A stretch of DNA of 64,000 nucleotides from Erysipelotrichaceae bacterium (GCA_017405675.1 JAFRAB010000047.1:59929-123928); one strand, 5' to 3'. Shown: positions 8,059 to 17,165, numbered from the stretch's first letter. The notes: generated by a model not told the origin, from the letters alone. A program made the numbers and translations.

Positions 8059-9288
8059 TTATAGTTTAATAATGAAATAGTTTTTCTTTCCTTTTCTGAT
8101 TACCAGAGTTTCACCATCCAGGGTATCATCCTTAGTCAGCACCTTTTCCAGATCCTGATTCTTTTCTCCGTTAAGACTGATCGACCCATTCTTAATAAAC
8201 TCTCTGGCTTCTCTCTTTGACTGAGCAATTCTGGTGTTGACCAGAGCATCAACCAGCAGTGTTCCCTCTTCAACCGGATTGACAGGCATGTCATAGAATG
8301 CATCTTTCAGCTGATCAGCTGACAGTGTTCTGAAGTTTCCGGAGAAGAACGCTTCACTGATCTGAACTGCCTTATTGAATTCTTCCTCACCGTGCAGATC
8401 GGTAATGATTTCCTTTGCCAGTCTCTTCTGAGCGATCCTGAGATGAGGTGCTTCATTATGCTGCTTTTCGATTTCCATGATCTCTTCCGGTTCAATGAAA
8501 GTCAGCTTCTTCAGATATTCAATGATCATTGAGTCTTCCAGATTGATCAGATACTGATACATCTGGTAGCTTGAGGTCTTGTTAATGTCCAGCCATAAGG
8601 CATTGCCTTCGGTCTTGCCGAACTTCTTGCCGGTTGAGTCTGTAACAAGCGGTGCCACCATACCGTAGGCCGTCTTGTCCAGTTTCTTTCTGATCAGTTC
8701 AATGCCGGAAGTAATGTTGCCCCACTGGTCGGAACCTGCGACCTGTAAGGTGCAGTTTCTTGTTTCGAACAGATGCATGAAGTCCAGAGCCTGCAGGATC
8801 ATGTAACTGAATTCAGTATAGGTAATGCCTGTTTCCATTCTGGATTTTACCTTATCCTTGGCCAGCATGTAGTTGACGTTGAAATACTTGCCATAGTCAC
8901 GCAGGAATTCCAGAACATTTATATCCTTGGTCCAGTCATAGTTATTTACAACTTCAAAGCCAAACAGTTTTTCGGCCTGGCTTTTCAGACCCTCAACATT
9001 GTGAGCTACTTCTTCGTAAGTGATCATAGGTCTTTCAGCATCCGGTTTAGGGTCGCCGATAAGTCCTGTAGCACCACCTACAAGTAATAACGGATGATGT
9101 CCGAATCTGGCAAGTCTTCTGGCAATCAGGAATGAAGAATAATGACCAATATGCATTGAATCAGCTGTAGGGTCTGTGCCGATATAAAAAGTCAGTCCGC
9201 CTTCATTAAGTTTATCAATGAGTTCAGGGCTGGAAATATCCTGAATCAGTCCACGCCACATCAGTTCTTCATAACATTTCATGCTCAT
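8059..9288 (-). CDS. tyrS: Tyrosyl-tRNA synthetase
   Basis: Charges tRNA-Tyr. The 409-residue protein is full length for the bacterial enzyme. Class I signatures are present: HIGH in SMHIGHYSSF near residue 48, the tyrosine pocket region TGLIGDPKPDAERP, and KFGKT near residue 230 in place of KMSKS, normal for TyrRS. The C-terminal S4-like domain (from about residue 345, LVDALVNTRIAQSKREAREFI) binds tRNA. GGGAGGTC seven bases upstream fixes the ATG at 9288. The 5' region shows no T-box, unlike alaS and trpS here. Confidence 0.97.
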   Translation of the reverse strand: MSMKCYEELMWRGLIQDISSPELIDKLNEGGLTFYIGTDPTADSMHIGHYSSFLIARRLARFGHHPLLLVGGATGLIGDPKPDAERPMITYEEVAHNVEGLKSQAEKLFGFEVVNNYDWTKDINVLEFLRDYGKYFNVNYMLAKDKVKSRMETGITYTEFSYMILQALDFMHLFETRNCTLQVAGSDQWGNITSGIELIRKKLDKTAYGMVAPLVTDSTGKKFGKTEGNALWLDINKTSSYQMYQYLINLEDSMIIEYLKKLTFIEPEEIMEIEKQHNEAPHLRIAQKRLAKEIITDLHGEEEFNKAVQISEAFFSGNFRTLSADQLKDAFYDMPVNPVEEGTLLVDALVNTRIAQSKREAREFIKNGSISLNGEKNQDLEKVLTKDDTLDGETLVIRKGKKNYFIIKL

Positions 9289-9485
9289 AAAAAAGACCTC
9301 CCAAATATTACTTTTACTATTTTACTCTATTAGTAGCTTTTTGTCTTGTTTATTTTATTCAATATGTCTGTCTTTTGAATATTTCAAATCACTCAGAAAA
9401 TACTGAAACATAGTAATATATTTGAGCAATTGAATTGTTTTTACTATTCCGAAACCTTAAAATATTTTCGTGCAAGGGGGTTAAT

Positions 9486-10157
9486 ATGACTCAAAGAGTT
9501 CTGGAAATACTTATCAATGCTTTCTGGAGAATACTGCTGCCGGGTATAAAAGTAACCCTGCCGCTAACTTTCTTCTCGTTTGCTCTGGCTTTTGTCATTT
9601 CGGTGATAGTAGCTCTGATACAATATGCAGATGTGATTATACTTAAGCAGATCTGTCGTTTCTACATCTGGTTTATCAGAGGAACCCCTCTGTTAGTCCA
9701 GCTCTACGTTGTCTACTACGGTCTTCCGCAGGTCGGAATCATGCTGGATCCTGTTCCGGCTGCCATCCTGACATTCGGTATAAATGAAGGAGCATACATG
9801 GCTGAAAGCATGCGTGGTGCCCTTGAAGCCGTTCCTAAGGGACAGATTGAAGCCGGCTACTGTGTCGGCATGAATTACCTGCAGATAATCAGACGTATCG
9901 TCCTGCCACAGGCTCTCAGAACAGCCTTCCCTTCACTGTCAAATTCACTTATTTCAATGGTTAAGGGAACTTCACTGGCATCAGTAATTACCATTACTGA
10001 AATGTTCCGTCAGGCTCAGATCATTAACGCAATCTACTACGAACCATTATGGCTGTATCTGGAAGCTGCCATGTTCTATCTGCTGTTCTGTTCTGTCATT
10101 ACTCTCATCCAGAGAGCCGGTGAAAGGAAACTGAGTACTTATGGAGGTGTTAAGTAA
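9486..10157 (+). CDS. Polar amino acid ABC transporter permease
   Basis: Membrane subunit of a HisM/GlnP-type importer. 223 residues with about five hydrophobic segments and the permease coupling motif around EAGYCVGMNYLQIIRRIVLPQALR, the EAA loop that contacts the ATPase. The start at 9486 follows AAGGGGG at 9474-9480; the open frame extends upstream but without a better start. One base separates its stop from the ATPase start. Only one permease gene is present, so the channel is probably a homodimer. A weak promoter candidate (TTGTTT, 17 bases, TAAAAT) lies at 9435-9463. Confidence 0.93.
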   Translation: MTQRVLEILINAFWRILLPGIKVTLPLTFFSFALAFVISVIVALIQYADVIILKQICRFYIWFIRGTPLLVQLYVVYYGLPQVGIMLDPVPAAILTFGINEGAYMAESMRGALEAVPKGQIEAGYCVGMNYLQIIRRIVLPQALRTAFPSLSNSLISMVKGTSLASVITITEMFRQAQIINAIYYEPLWLYLEAAMFYLLFCSVITLIQRAGERKLSTYGGVK

Positions 10158-10158
10158 T

Positions 10159-10902
10159 ATGTTACTGAAAGTTGAAAATGTCCATAAGTCATTTAACGTA
10201 GAAGTTCTGAAGGGTATTTCCCTTGAAGTAAACAAGGGTGACGTTGTTGCCATACTTGGACCAAGCGGTTCCGGTAAGACTACACTGTTACGCTGTATTA
10301 ACTTCCTGGAAAAAGCGGAACAGGGAACCATTACCTTTGATGATGTAACCTATGATCTGGCTACCATCAGTAAGAAAGATATCAATAACATCCGTAAGAA
10401 AACAGCGTTTGTATTCCAGAATTACAACCTGTTTCTGAATAAAACGGTACTTCAAAACGTTACTGAAGGACTGATAATCGGCCGTGGCATGGATAAGCAT
10501 AAAGCCCGTGAGATCGCCGTTGCCGCTCTTAAGAGAGTTGGAATGGATAACAGACTGGATGCCTTCCCTGCTCAGTTATCCGGCGGTCAGCAGCAGCGTG
10601 TAGCCATCGCCCGTGCCCTGGCAACTGATCCGGAGATCATCTACTTTGATGAACCTACTAGTGCTCTGGACCCGGAGCTGATCGGTGAAGTACTGAACGT
10701 CATGAGAAATCTGGCTGATGATGGCATGACCATGCTGGTAGTTACTCATGAAATGAATTTTGCCCGTAATGTTTCAAGCAAGATTGTCTTCATGGATGAA
10801 GGCGAAGTCATTGAGACTGCTGACCCTGAAACGTTCTTCCAGGATCCTAAGGAAGAGCGTGCCAAGACCTTTGTTCAGGGAATCATCTCTGCTCGAAACT
10901 AA
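10159..10902 (+). CDS. Polar amino acid ABC transporter ATP-binding protein
   Basis: Drives uptake with the permease just upstream. 247 residues. Walker A GPSGSGKTT near residue 38, Q-loop VFQNYNLF, signature LSGGQQQR, Walker B IIYFDEPTSALDP and the switch histidine in VVTHEMNFA are all intact. It is closest in pattern to the GlnQ/HisP group. GGAGGTG at 10143-10149 lies within the end of the permease gene, so translation is likely coupled. The binding-protein gene follows at 10923. Confidence 0.95.
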   Translation: MLLKVENVHKSFNVEVLKGISLEVNKGDVVAILGPSGSGKTTLLRCINFLEKAEQGTITFDDVTYDLATISKKDINNIRKKTAFVFQNYNLFLNKTVLQNVTEGLIIGRGMDKHKAREIAVAALKRVGMDNRLDAFPAQLSGGQQQRVAIARALATDPEIIYFDEPTSALDPELIGEVLNVMRNLADDGMTMLVVTHEMNFARNVSSKIVFMDEGEVIETADPETFFQDPKEERAKTFVQGIISARN

Positions 10903-10922
10903 CATACAAGGAGGAAATGAAA

Positions 10923-11720
10923 ATGAAAAAAGTATTGTCTTTTGTTTTAGCAGCATTAATGCTTCTGAGCTTTGCAGGATGTCAGAAACCGGAAGAGCCG
11001 GAAAAACTCGATGCTTTAGGCCGTATCCAGAAACAGGGCTACATTACCATAGCTACTGAAGGAACCTGGGCACCTTGGACTTATCATGATGAAAGCGGTG
11101 AACTGGTAGGTATCGACATTGAATTAGGCAAGCTGATTGCCGCAAAGTTAGGTGTTGAAGCCAAGTTTGAAGAAACACAGTGGGATGCCATTCTGGCCGG
11201 TATAGATGCCGGAAGATTCGACATTGCCTGCAACGGTGTCGGTAAAACAGAAACACGTGCTGAAAAGTACAACTTCTCTGATCCATATGTTTTCACCAAC
11301 AAGGTTCTGATCGTTAAGAACGATAACACTGAAATCAGCTCATTTAAAGATCTCGCTGGCAAGAAGAATGCCAACACTGCATCAAGCACCTATGCTGCAG
11401 TAGCTGAAAGCTATGGCGCTGAAAACATTTCAGTTGACTCACTGACTGAAACCATCACTCTGTTATTACAGGGCAGATGTGACTGCACGATCAACTCTGA
11501 AATGACCATCAACGACTATCTGAAACAGCATCCGGATGCACCTATCAAGGTTGTTGACTACTACCCTGGTGATGACGTCTGCATTCCTGTACAGAAGACT
11601 GATGATGCTGCAAGCCTGCTGGCTGCCATCAACAAGGCACTCGCTGAAATCAAGGCTTCAGGTGAGCTTGCACAGCTGTCAATCAAGTACTTCGACGGCG
11701 ATTACACCAATAAGAGATAA
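10923..11720 (+). CDS. Amino acid ABC transporter substrate-binding lipoprotein
   Basis: Captures the substrate outside the cell for the two preceding gene products. 265 residues with signal peptide MKKVLSFVLAALMLLSFAGC; the lipobox SFAG-C anchors it at Cys20. The mature part matches the family 3 solute-binding fold (ITIATEGTWAPWTYHDESGELVGIDIE... pattern, with the hinge NFSDPY segment). Two ATG codons are six bases apart; AAGGAGG at 10908-10914 lies eight bases before the one at 10923 but only two before the one at 10917, which decides the start. The exact amino acid cannot be told from sequence alone. Confidence 0.93.
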   Translation: MKKVLSFVLAALMLLSFAGCQKPEEPEKLDALGRIQKQGYITIATEGTWAPWTYHDESGELVGIDIELGKLIAAKLGVEAKFEETQWDAILAGIDAGRFDIACNGVGKTETRAEKYNFSDPYVFTNKVLIVKNDNTEISSFKDLAGKKNANTASSTYAAVAESYGAENISVDSLTETITLLLQGRCDCTINSEMTINDYLKQHPDAPIKVVDYYPGDDVCIPVQKTDDAASLLAAINKALAEIKASGELAQLSIKYFDGDYTNKR

Positions 11721-11750
11721 CAACATCAGGTCGTTAATTACACAAAAATA

Positions 11751-11784
11751 AAAAATACCGCATATTGATACGCGGTATTTTTTT
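11751..11784. terminator. Bidirectional terminator
   Basis: AAATACCGC / GCGGTATTT stem with a ten-base loop, flanked by A-run and T-run, between the convergent importer operon and PPC-domain gene. Confidence 0.85.
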
Positions 11785-11794
11785 GAACCCGTTT

Positions 11795-12214
11795 TTATAA
11801 ATCAAACAGGTTTAGTCCGGTTACTTCATCCTTAAAGCGGTCAACCTCTCCATGAATAATATTGATGAACATCTCACAGGTAGCAGATACAACAGCCCTG
11901 TTCAGATGGCCGCCATATGTTGCACCTGTACTGTCAGCTGCGCTCATGTGCATATGTGCATAGTATTCACCATTCATGGTATTTATTGAACCCGTCAGGG
12001 AAACGATCTCATAAGCTCCTGTAAAGGTTTTAGAGTAGTATTTCTGTTCATCAACGTTATATACTCCTACCGTAAAATCATCAACCGCACCCAAGGCATT
12101 GACATTAGCCAGTTTGATGTTTTCCCTGATGGCTACTTCCTTCATCTTTTCCAATATTTCTTCACCTCTGTCGATTCTGACAATAATGGTGTCTTCTATT
12201 CTTCTGTACTTCAT
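11795..12214 (-). CDS. PPC-domain (DUF296) protein
   Basis: 139 residues forming a single PPC/DUF296 domain, the fold named after plant AT-hook proteins but also found alone in bacteria. Visible hallmarks are the N-terminal EILEKMKEVAIRENI helix, VNALGAVDDFTVGVY, and metal-type histidines in HMHMS and GGHL. Bacterial members are trimeric and often bind zinc; their cellular role is unclear, and DNA binding is not shown for the stand-alone form. It has its own ribosome binding site (GGAGG) and is followed by the terminator shared with the amino acid importer. Confidence 0.88.
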   Translation of the reverse strand: MKYRRIEDTIIVRIDRGEEILEKMKEVAIRENIKLANVNALGAVDDFTVGVYNVDEQKYYSKTFTGAYEIVSLTGSINTMNGEYYAHMHMSAADSTGATYGGHLNRAVVSATCEMFINIIHGEVDRFKDEVTGLNLFDL

Positions 12215-12254
12215 AACCTTACCTCCTGCAATATAATTATATTATAAAAATAAT

Positions 12255-12287
12255 GAAAAGTGAGCCTTAGTTAAAGCTCACTTTTTC
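12255..12287 (-). terminator. Terminator after the LacI-type gene
   Basis: AAAAGTGAGC / GCTCACTTTT stem with a ten-base loop. In minus orientation it follows the regulator gene and precedes the PPC-domain gene. Confidence 0.75.
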
Positions 12288-12328
12288 CATGTCTTTTTCT
12301 GTTAACTCACGTATCAGTGACTTAACTG

Positions 12329-13342
12329 TTATTTCGTTGTTTCTTTTGCCTTGTAGACGTAATTCAGTTTGAACTCTTTATCCCGCACAATATCACCGCT
12401 TAACAGCTTAGTCATTATTCTCATAGCCAGAGCCCCAAGGTCATAGCTCGGAACGATGAAAGATGAAATGCGTGGTCTGAACATGTCTGTATATCTGGAA
12501 TCCTTGATGCAGACAAGTTCTGTTTCATCCGGAATCCTGATATTATTCTCAGTACAGGTATTGATTACGGCAATCGCCTGTGAATCTCTGTAAGTTATGA
12601 CCAGTTTATGCTTGTTATGGGCAAAGTAATTTGAAAGGAATTCATAAGAGTTATGAACATCTTCCGGAATGGTTATGAAACCTCCAAATGTTTTTCCATG
12701 CTCGCTGAATGCTTTCGAAGCTCCTCTGATCAGCAGGTCAATGCTGGTAGGGTTCTTGCGGTCATCGATGATTACTATATCATCAATTCCATTGTCCAGA
12801 TATCTGGTAACTAGCTCATAAACCGCCTGCTCATAATCTATGTATACACAGCATGCTGATTCTCCGGCACCCTTGTTTCCAAGGTAAACCATTGGAATCT
12901 GGAAGTTATTAAGTGTTTCTATTTCCTTGGCGGAAAAAGCATCATTGTAAAGTATCAGACCATCTGCCCTGCTTTTAACAACATTGTCAATGATTTCATT
13001 CATCTCATTGATGCCTGCTGTAGTGGTATGCAGCGTTATGTTGTACTTATAGATCTTGGCAGTATCCAGAAGTCCGTTTATGACTTTATCAATATAATTG
13101 AAACTTCCATCAGGAACAACCAGGGCAATTGTTGTGGTCTTTTTCAAAGCCAGACCCTGTGCAACTGCATTAGGTTTGTATCCCAGTTTTATAATGGCTT
13201 CCTGTACCTTTTTCTTTGTATTTTCCTTGACGACATCAGACTCATTGATAACACGAGAAACCGTTGCGAGAGAAACACCTGCTTCCTTGGCAACACTGTA
13301 TATTGTTACTCTTTTTTTCTCAACGTTACCATACTGATTCAT
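12329..13342 (-). CDS. LacI/GalR-family transcriptional regulator
   Basis: 337 residues. The N-terminal helix-turn-helix reads VTIYSVAKEAGVSLATVSRVINES, followed by the hinge helix KPNAVAQGLALKKT and a periplasmic-binding-protein-like effector domain (TIALVVPDGSFNYIDKVINGLL and on). It resembles CcpA/RegM-type members more than sugar-specific operon regulators, but no sugar genes adjoin it and I would not call it CcpA. GAGG eight bases before the ATG lies inside the end of the preceding gene, so it is probably cotranscribed with the 13346-15664 block. No operator is evident nearby. Confidence 0.9.
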   Translation of the reverse strand: MNQYGNVEKKRVTIYSVAKEAGVSLATVSRVINESDVVKENTKKKVQEAIIKLGYKPNAVAQGLALKKTTTIALVVPDGSFNYIDKVINGLLDTAKIYKYNITLHTTTAGINEMNEIIDNVVKSRADGLILYNDAFSAKEIETLNNFQIPMVYLGNKGAGESACCVYIDYEQAVYELVTRYLDNGIDDIVIIDDRKNPTSIDLLIRGASKAFSEHGKTFGGFITIPEDVHNSYEFLSNYFAHNKHKLVITYRDSQAIAVINTCTENNIRIPDETELVCIKDSRYTDMFRPRISSFIVPSYDLGALAMRIMTKLLSGDIVRDKEFKLNYVYKAKETTK

Positions 13343-13345
13343 GGA

Positions 13346-14080
13346 TTATTCCTCTACTTTATTTTCTTCTTCGTCTTCTTCTTCAGGCTTGAACAGATCC
13401 TTAACTGCTGCAGCAACCTTTTCAGAGATATCAAGAACAGTATTCTTGGCTTCTCTTACAGTAGCTCTGACCTTTTCATCATGGATGAATTCCTGATACT
13501 TGTCAGATACAAACCGAGTTGCTTCCTTTGTCTTTTCAGTTGCTTTTTCGACAGCTTCCTTAACACCAGGGTTCTTTTCTGCTACTTCATTGTAGATTTC
13601 TTCGCCCTTGGCTGTAGCTTTCCGAGTAGCTTCCTTAGCTGCTTCTGTAAACTTTTCTGTAGCGTTGTCCCAGGTTTCTTTTAATTTTTCCTTGTTTGTA
13701 ACTGTCTCATAAGCATCCTTGGCAGCCTTGACAACACTGTCAGAAATCTTTGTCAGACTTTCCTTGGTCTGGCCCCATGCCTGAGTTGTCTTTTCATCCA
13801 GTTCCTTGGTTCCGAGCTTTTCCTGAGCATGGTCGATAGCATCAGTGATCTGCTGAGAGAACTTTCCTAGATGAGTTCCAAGAGTAACACCATCTTTATT
13901 CAGGTCTAAGTTGATGATAGCTTCCTTTAAGTTAGCTAATGACTTGCCTGCCATGTCGATAAGTCTCTTGGCAGCTTCTTTTACATCTTCATCTGTAGCT
14001 TCTTCAACAGCCTTTTCAGCTTCGTTTAATTCGTCTTTAACTTCCTGTTCGAGTTCTTCTAAATTCTTGTTTTCATCCAT
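13346..14080 (-). CDS. Lysine/glutamate-rich helical protein, LEA/YtxH-like
   Basis: 244 residues from the ATG at 14080. Composition is dominated by Lys, Glu, Ala and Thr, with repeated 11-residue-like amphipathic patterns (for example ATEKFTEAAKEATRKAT, AVEKATEKTKEATRF) typical of LEA-like or apolipophorin-like helices. No signal peptide or membrane segment. It sits next to a DUF948 protein, as YtxG and YtxH do in a Bacillus stress operon, which hints at a cell-surface or stress role. The ATG at 14092 is less likely because the AAAGG site would abut it directly. Confidence 0.75.
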   Translation of the reverse strand: MDENKNLEELEQEVKDELNEAEKAVEEATDEDVKEAAKRLIDMAGKSLANLKEAIINLDLNKDGVTLGTHLGKFSQQITDAIDHAQEKLGTKELDEKTTQAWGQTKESLTKISDSVVKAAKDAYETVTNKEKLKETWDNATEKFTEAAKEATRKATAKGEEIYNEVAEKNPGVKEAVEKATEKTKEATRFVSDKYQEFIHDEKVRATVREAKNTVLDISEKVAAAVKDLFKPEEEDEEENKVEE

Positions 14081-14098
14081 AATGTTCAACATCCTTTC

Positions 14099-14575
14099 CT
14101 ACTCTTTAACTGCGTTTTCAGCAGCTTCAATTACTTCTTTGACAGCTTCTACAGCTTTTTCTTCCGGCTTCTTTTCTTCGATTGAAGCAACTCTGACAAT
14201 ATTCTTCGGATCTTTTTCCTTGACTTCCTTGGAAGCAGCTGCAGTCTTTTCTAAGATTTCAGTAACTGCAGTCTTGACCTGATCATATTGTTTGCTGGCG
14301 GTTTTGGCAGCCTTCTTGACAGCTCTTTCAGTAGTAGCTCTGACAGCTTCAACACTCATAGCCATGTTGTTTACTGATTTAACTGTTGTATTTAATTCTT
14401 TCAGATATCCGTTAGTTGTACCAACAGCATCGTTAACACCGGTAACTGTAATGTTTACGTTATTCATGATACCTCTCATCTTGATCAGTACTGAAATAAG
14501 GAATCCCAGTGTTATAACGCCTGCTATAGGCAGCAGATACATGAATACCTGGCTTATGTTAGCTAATGTTTCCAT
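14099..14575 (-). CDS. DUF948 (YtxG-like) membrane protein
   Basis: 158 residues. An N-terminal membrane helix (about residues 11-32, MYLLPIAGVITLGFLISVLI) is followed by IKMRGIMNNVNITVTGVNDAV and a coiled-coil tail ending in an acidic, alanine-rich stretch. This pattern fits DUF948, whose Bacillus member YtxG is a general stress protein. It lies 18 bases upstream of the LEA-like gene on the same strand, so the two are likely made together. Molecular role unknown. Confidence 0.75.
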   Translation of the reverse strand: METLANISQVFMYLLPIAGVITLGFLISVLIKMRGIMNNVNITVTGVNDAVGTTNGYLKELNTTVKSVNNMAMSVEAVRATTERAVKKAAKTASKQYDQVKTAVTEILEKTAAASKEVKEKDPKNIVRVASIEEKKPEEKAVEAVKEVIEAAENAVKE

Positions 14576-14638
14576 AAATTCTCACCTCATTATATATATT
14601 ACTAGAAAATGTAAGGGTTTTCAATAACACGAAACATC

Positions 14639-15664
14639 TTACATTTTATCGTCAAAATCAAACAGAGAAATGTTTTCGTAGCCTTCCTCTTCCTTATACT
14701 GCTTATCCTGAGGTGCCGGTGTTTCATTTTCACCATCTACCTTGACTTCGTTTGCAGTATCCTCATTTCTGCTGCCCCAGACTTCATGAATGTTGACTTT
14801 CTTTTCTTCATACTTTCTGGTAACCTTACCGAACGGTGTTACCGAAGCATTCTTTCTGAGTTCATCAGCAGTCATCTTGACTGGCTCAAGATCTACGATC
14901 TCCATGTCCTTGATGTCTTCTTCCACCGGCAGCGGTTCCGGTTCAGCAGCCTTGACTGTTTCCTCTTCAGGCTTTTTTTCTTCTGGAGCCGGTACTTCTT
15001 TTTTTACTTCCGGTTTAGGTTCCCTGGCAATAAGATCATCAACCGTCATTGTGGCAATGGAAGGATCAACTTCATCAACCGGGATTCTGTCTGATTCATT
15101 CTTGTCGCCGTATAACGGTGAGAATACCGTACCGATAACGGATTTTCTGTCACCCATCTCTGAATCAGGCATGACGATCTCTCTTCTCTTTTTCTTAACA
15201 GGTTTCTGTTCCTTTTCCTGAACGCCGAGCATCGGGGAAATGATGGTTGTGGTCTTGAAAGGTTCACTCTGCTTCTTCTCGGTTTTAACCGGCTTGATCT
15301 GAGGAAGTTCAGGTTCTATTTTCTTTTCCTTTTTATCAACCTTGTTTTCCTGTACAGGTTCACTGACAGGCTGGCTTTCTTCAACCTTTTCGATTTCCCG
15401 GGTCTTTTCATCTCCGAGTTTCGGAACTTTGATCTCCTTTGTCAGAGTAATCATCGGTGAAGGTTCATATTCCTCCTGCTTAGGTTCAGGCTTGTTTGTC
15501 TTTCTGACAACAGGCTTTTCAACTACCGGTGTTTTTCTGACAGCCGGCTGCGGTTTTTCTACAGGAGCTTCCTGCAGAATCGGTTTCGGTTCGTCTTCGA
15601 CTACCTCTTCAACCTCCTCTACCGTAAATAGGAATCTTTCAAACAGGTCCTTGATTTTTTTCAT
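14639..15664 (-). CDS. Intrinsically disordered Pro/Glu/Lys-rich protein with SPxxG-type short motifs
   Basis: 341 residues, almost all low-complexity Pro, Glu, Lys and Val, with no membrane segment or known fold. Short hydrophobic islands recur in the disordered background: SPM near residue 69, SPMLG at 143-147, SPLYG at 182-186 and TPFG at 276-279. The C-terminus ends in an amphipathic SLFDFDDKM. Such spaced islands look like docking motifs for a partner. It is 11 bases downstream of a lipoprotein gene and part of the same minus-strand run that ends at the LacI-type gene. Function unknown; a scaffold or division-associated role is a guess from the context. Confidence 0.75.
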   Translation of the reverse strand: MKKIKDLFERFLFTVEEVEEVVEDEPKPILQEAPVEKPQPAVRKTPVVEKPVVRKTNKPEPKQEEYEPSPMITLTKEIKVPKLGDEKTREIEKVEESQPVSEPVQENKVDKKEKKIEPELPQIKPVKTEKKQSEPFKTTTIISPMLGVQEKEQKPVKKKRREIVMPDSEMGDRKSVIGTVFSPLYGDKNESDRIPVDEVDPSIATMTVDDLIAREPKPEVKKEVPAPEEKKPEEETVKAAEPEPLPVEEDIKDMEIVDLEPVKMTADELRKNASVTPFGKVTRKYEEKKVNIHEVWGSRNEDTANEVKVDGENETPAPQDKQYKEEEGYENISLFDFDDKM

Positions 15665-15675
15665 AATGAATCCTC

Positions 15676-16509
15676 CTAATCCCCGTTACTTTCTGTGCTG
15701 GCACTGGTTTCTTCACCCTGCTCAGTGTCGTTGTTTTCATCTGTTTCCTCATCCGGAACCTTGAATATATCGCTGTCCCGGATATCACTGGCTGAAGGAA
15801 TTTCCCCCTGCCTCTGCTCACGGTCTATTATCGTATAGCCCGGATCGTTCTGCCAGTCATCCATGTAGTCAATAATACGTCCGCTTTCCGGAAGCACTTC
15901 CTTGAAAAGCTTTATGGTTGATACATCATACTGGGCTTTATCTATATTTGAATACTTGTCGATAACCTTATTGGTATCAACGCTGCAGGTCCTTACTGTC
16001 TTTATCATTTCATATGCTGTCTCATCAGCTTCCAGAACAGGACATGATGCCGTAAAGATGAACTGGTTAGTCTGGAATATGATGTAGGCAATGCTGTCAA
16101 CCACTTTCATCTCAATATGGTAAGCCATGTTAAGACCGCGTGAGTTTTTGCATACACCGTTTTTGATGAAGTTCTTTTCTCTGAAGGACTCGATGCTGCG
16201 TAAGGCGCTTTCTTCATAAACTGAACGGGTCAGAATACCGGCAACATCCAGATTCAGTACGGCTTCATTGCCGTAAATGACGAAGATATTACTTATCTCA
16301 TCTATTTCTCTGCGTCCGATTCCCGGGAACAGATAATAGCTGTAGAATTCCTTTTCGGAGTTATTCTCTGAGAATTCCGGCAGTTCCACAGTCAGAGCAT
16401 CATCAATGGAGTCGATGGTTTTTCTTCTCAGATCGTTGGTGAATTCAACCTGCTTTGTGCATCCTGTTAACAGAAAGACAGCCAGTAACAAGACAATTAA
16501 TCTTTTCAT
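15676..16509 (-). CDS. Hypothetical lipoprotein with acidic tail
   Basis: 277 residues from the ATG at 16509. Signal peptide MKRLIVLLLAVFLLTGC with lipobox LLTG-C. The outer domain shows no family I know, and the last 40 residues are disordered and rich in Asp, Glu and Ser. Its start overlaps the trmB stop in an ATGA, and AAAGGAAG lies upstream inside trmB, so translation is coupled. An earlier in-frame codon at 16539 is disfavoured because it would hide the signal peptide. Confidence 0.85.
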   Translation of the reverse strand: MKRLIVLLLAVFLLTGCTKQVEFTNDLRRKTIDSIDDALTVELPEFSENNSEKEFYSYYLFPGIGRREIDEISNIFVIYGNEAVLNLDVAGILTRSVYEESALRSIESFREKNFIKNGVCKNSRGLNMAYHIEMKVVDSIAYIIFQTNQFIFTASCPVLEADETAYEMIKTVRTCSVDTNKVIDKYSNIDKAQYDVSTIKLFKEVLPESGRIIDYMDDWQNDPGYTIIDREQRQGEIPSASDIRDSDIFKVPDEETDENNDTEQGEETSASTESNGD

Positions 16510-17159
16510 ACTGCTGCTTCCTTTCTGACAGGCCGCCATACTGCACGGTATATTGGTTGTCCCAGAGCCATGAAATTGGCTTCATACTCGGTTATGACAT
16601 CTTCAGGATGTTCCTTTTCGCGCCAGTTGACACTGACTTCCAGCAATTGCCAGTCTGCCTCATCGAAAGACACGAGACTGTATTCGAAAAGCTGGGCATT
16701 ATCAGTCTTCATGATAATCCTGCCGTTTTCCTTCAGTATTCTGCGGTATGAATCCAGGAAAGTACCGTATGTCAGCCTTCTCTTTGTCTGTCTCTTCTTA
16801 GGCCATGGATCAGAGAAGTTCAGATGGATCACATCTATCTCATTCTTCTCAAACCAGTTGCCGATCTCAGCAGCATCACCATTGATGATCTTCATGTTAT
16901 CAGTTGTGTTTTCAAGACATTTCTTGAGCGTAATGCCGACACAGCTTTCATCCTTTTCTATCGCAACCCATAAATAATCAGGATAAAGATGTGACATACC
17001 GATCCAGTAGTCACCTTTTCCTGATCCGATTTCAACTCTTATTTCTCTATCGCCCGCCAGAAGCTTCCAGCGGCCTTTCATCTCCTCAGGGCTGGCTATG
17101 ACACAGTCTGTACGCTGTGCGATCATATCCTTTGCCCAGTGTTTTTTTCGCATTCTCAT
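16506..17159 (-). CDS. trmB: tRNA (guanine-N7)-methyltransferase
   Basis: Makes m7G46 in the variable loop of tRNA from SAM. 217 residues with the SAM-binding motif VEIGSGKGDYW near residue 42 and the TrmB signature LNFSDPWPKKRQTKRRL near residue 115, followed by a KTDN segment. The start is odd: no ribosome binding site is seen, and an extended -10 (TGCTAGAAT) ends just six bases before the ATG at 17159, so the mRNA may be leaderless. A second ATG lies six bases inside. Cotranscribed with the lipoprotein gene that overlaps its stop codon. Confidence 0.95.
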   Translation of the reverse strand: MRMRKKHWAKDMIAQRTDCVIASPEEMKGRWKLLAGDREIRVEIGSGKGDYWIGMSHLYPDYLWVAIEKDESCVGITLKKCLENTTDNMKIINGDAAEIGNWFEKNEIDVIHLNFSDPWPKKRQTKRRLTYGTFLDSYRRILKENGRIIMKTDNAQLFEYSLVSFDEADWQLLEVSVNWREKEHPEDVITEYEANFMALGQPIYRAVWRPVRKEAAV

Positions 17160-17165
17160 GTCTCT

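Noticed and set aside
9289..9485. T-box leader upstream of tyrS
   Set aside because: No TGGnACCGCG-like sequence, no stem I motif and no terminator hairpin in this stretch.
13028..13684. Plus-strand reading frame of 218 codons
   Set aside because: Antisense to the LacI-type gene and the LEA-like gene; rich in Phe and Cys as expected from the reverse of Lys/Glu-rich coding.
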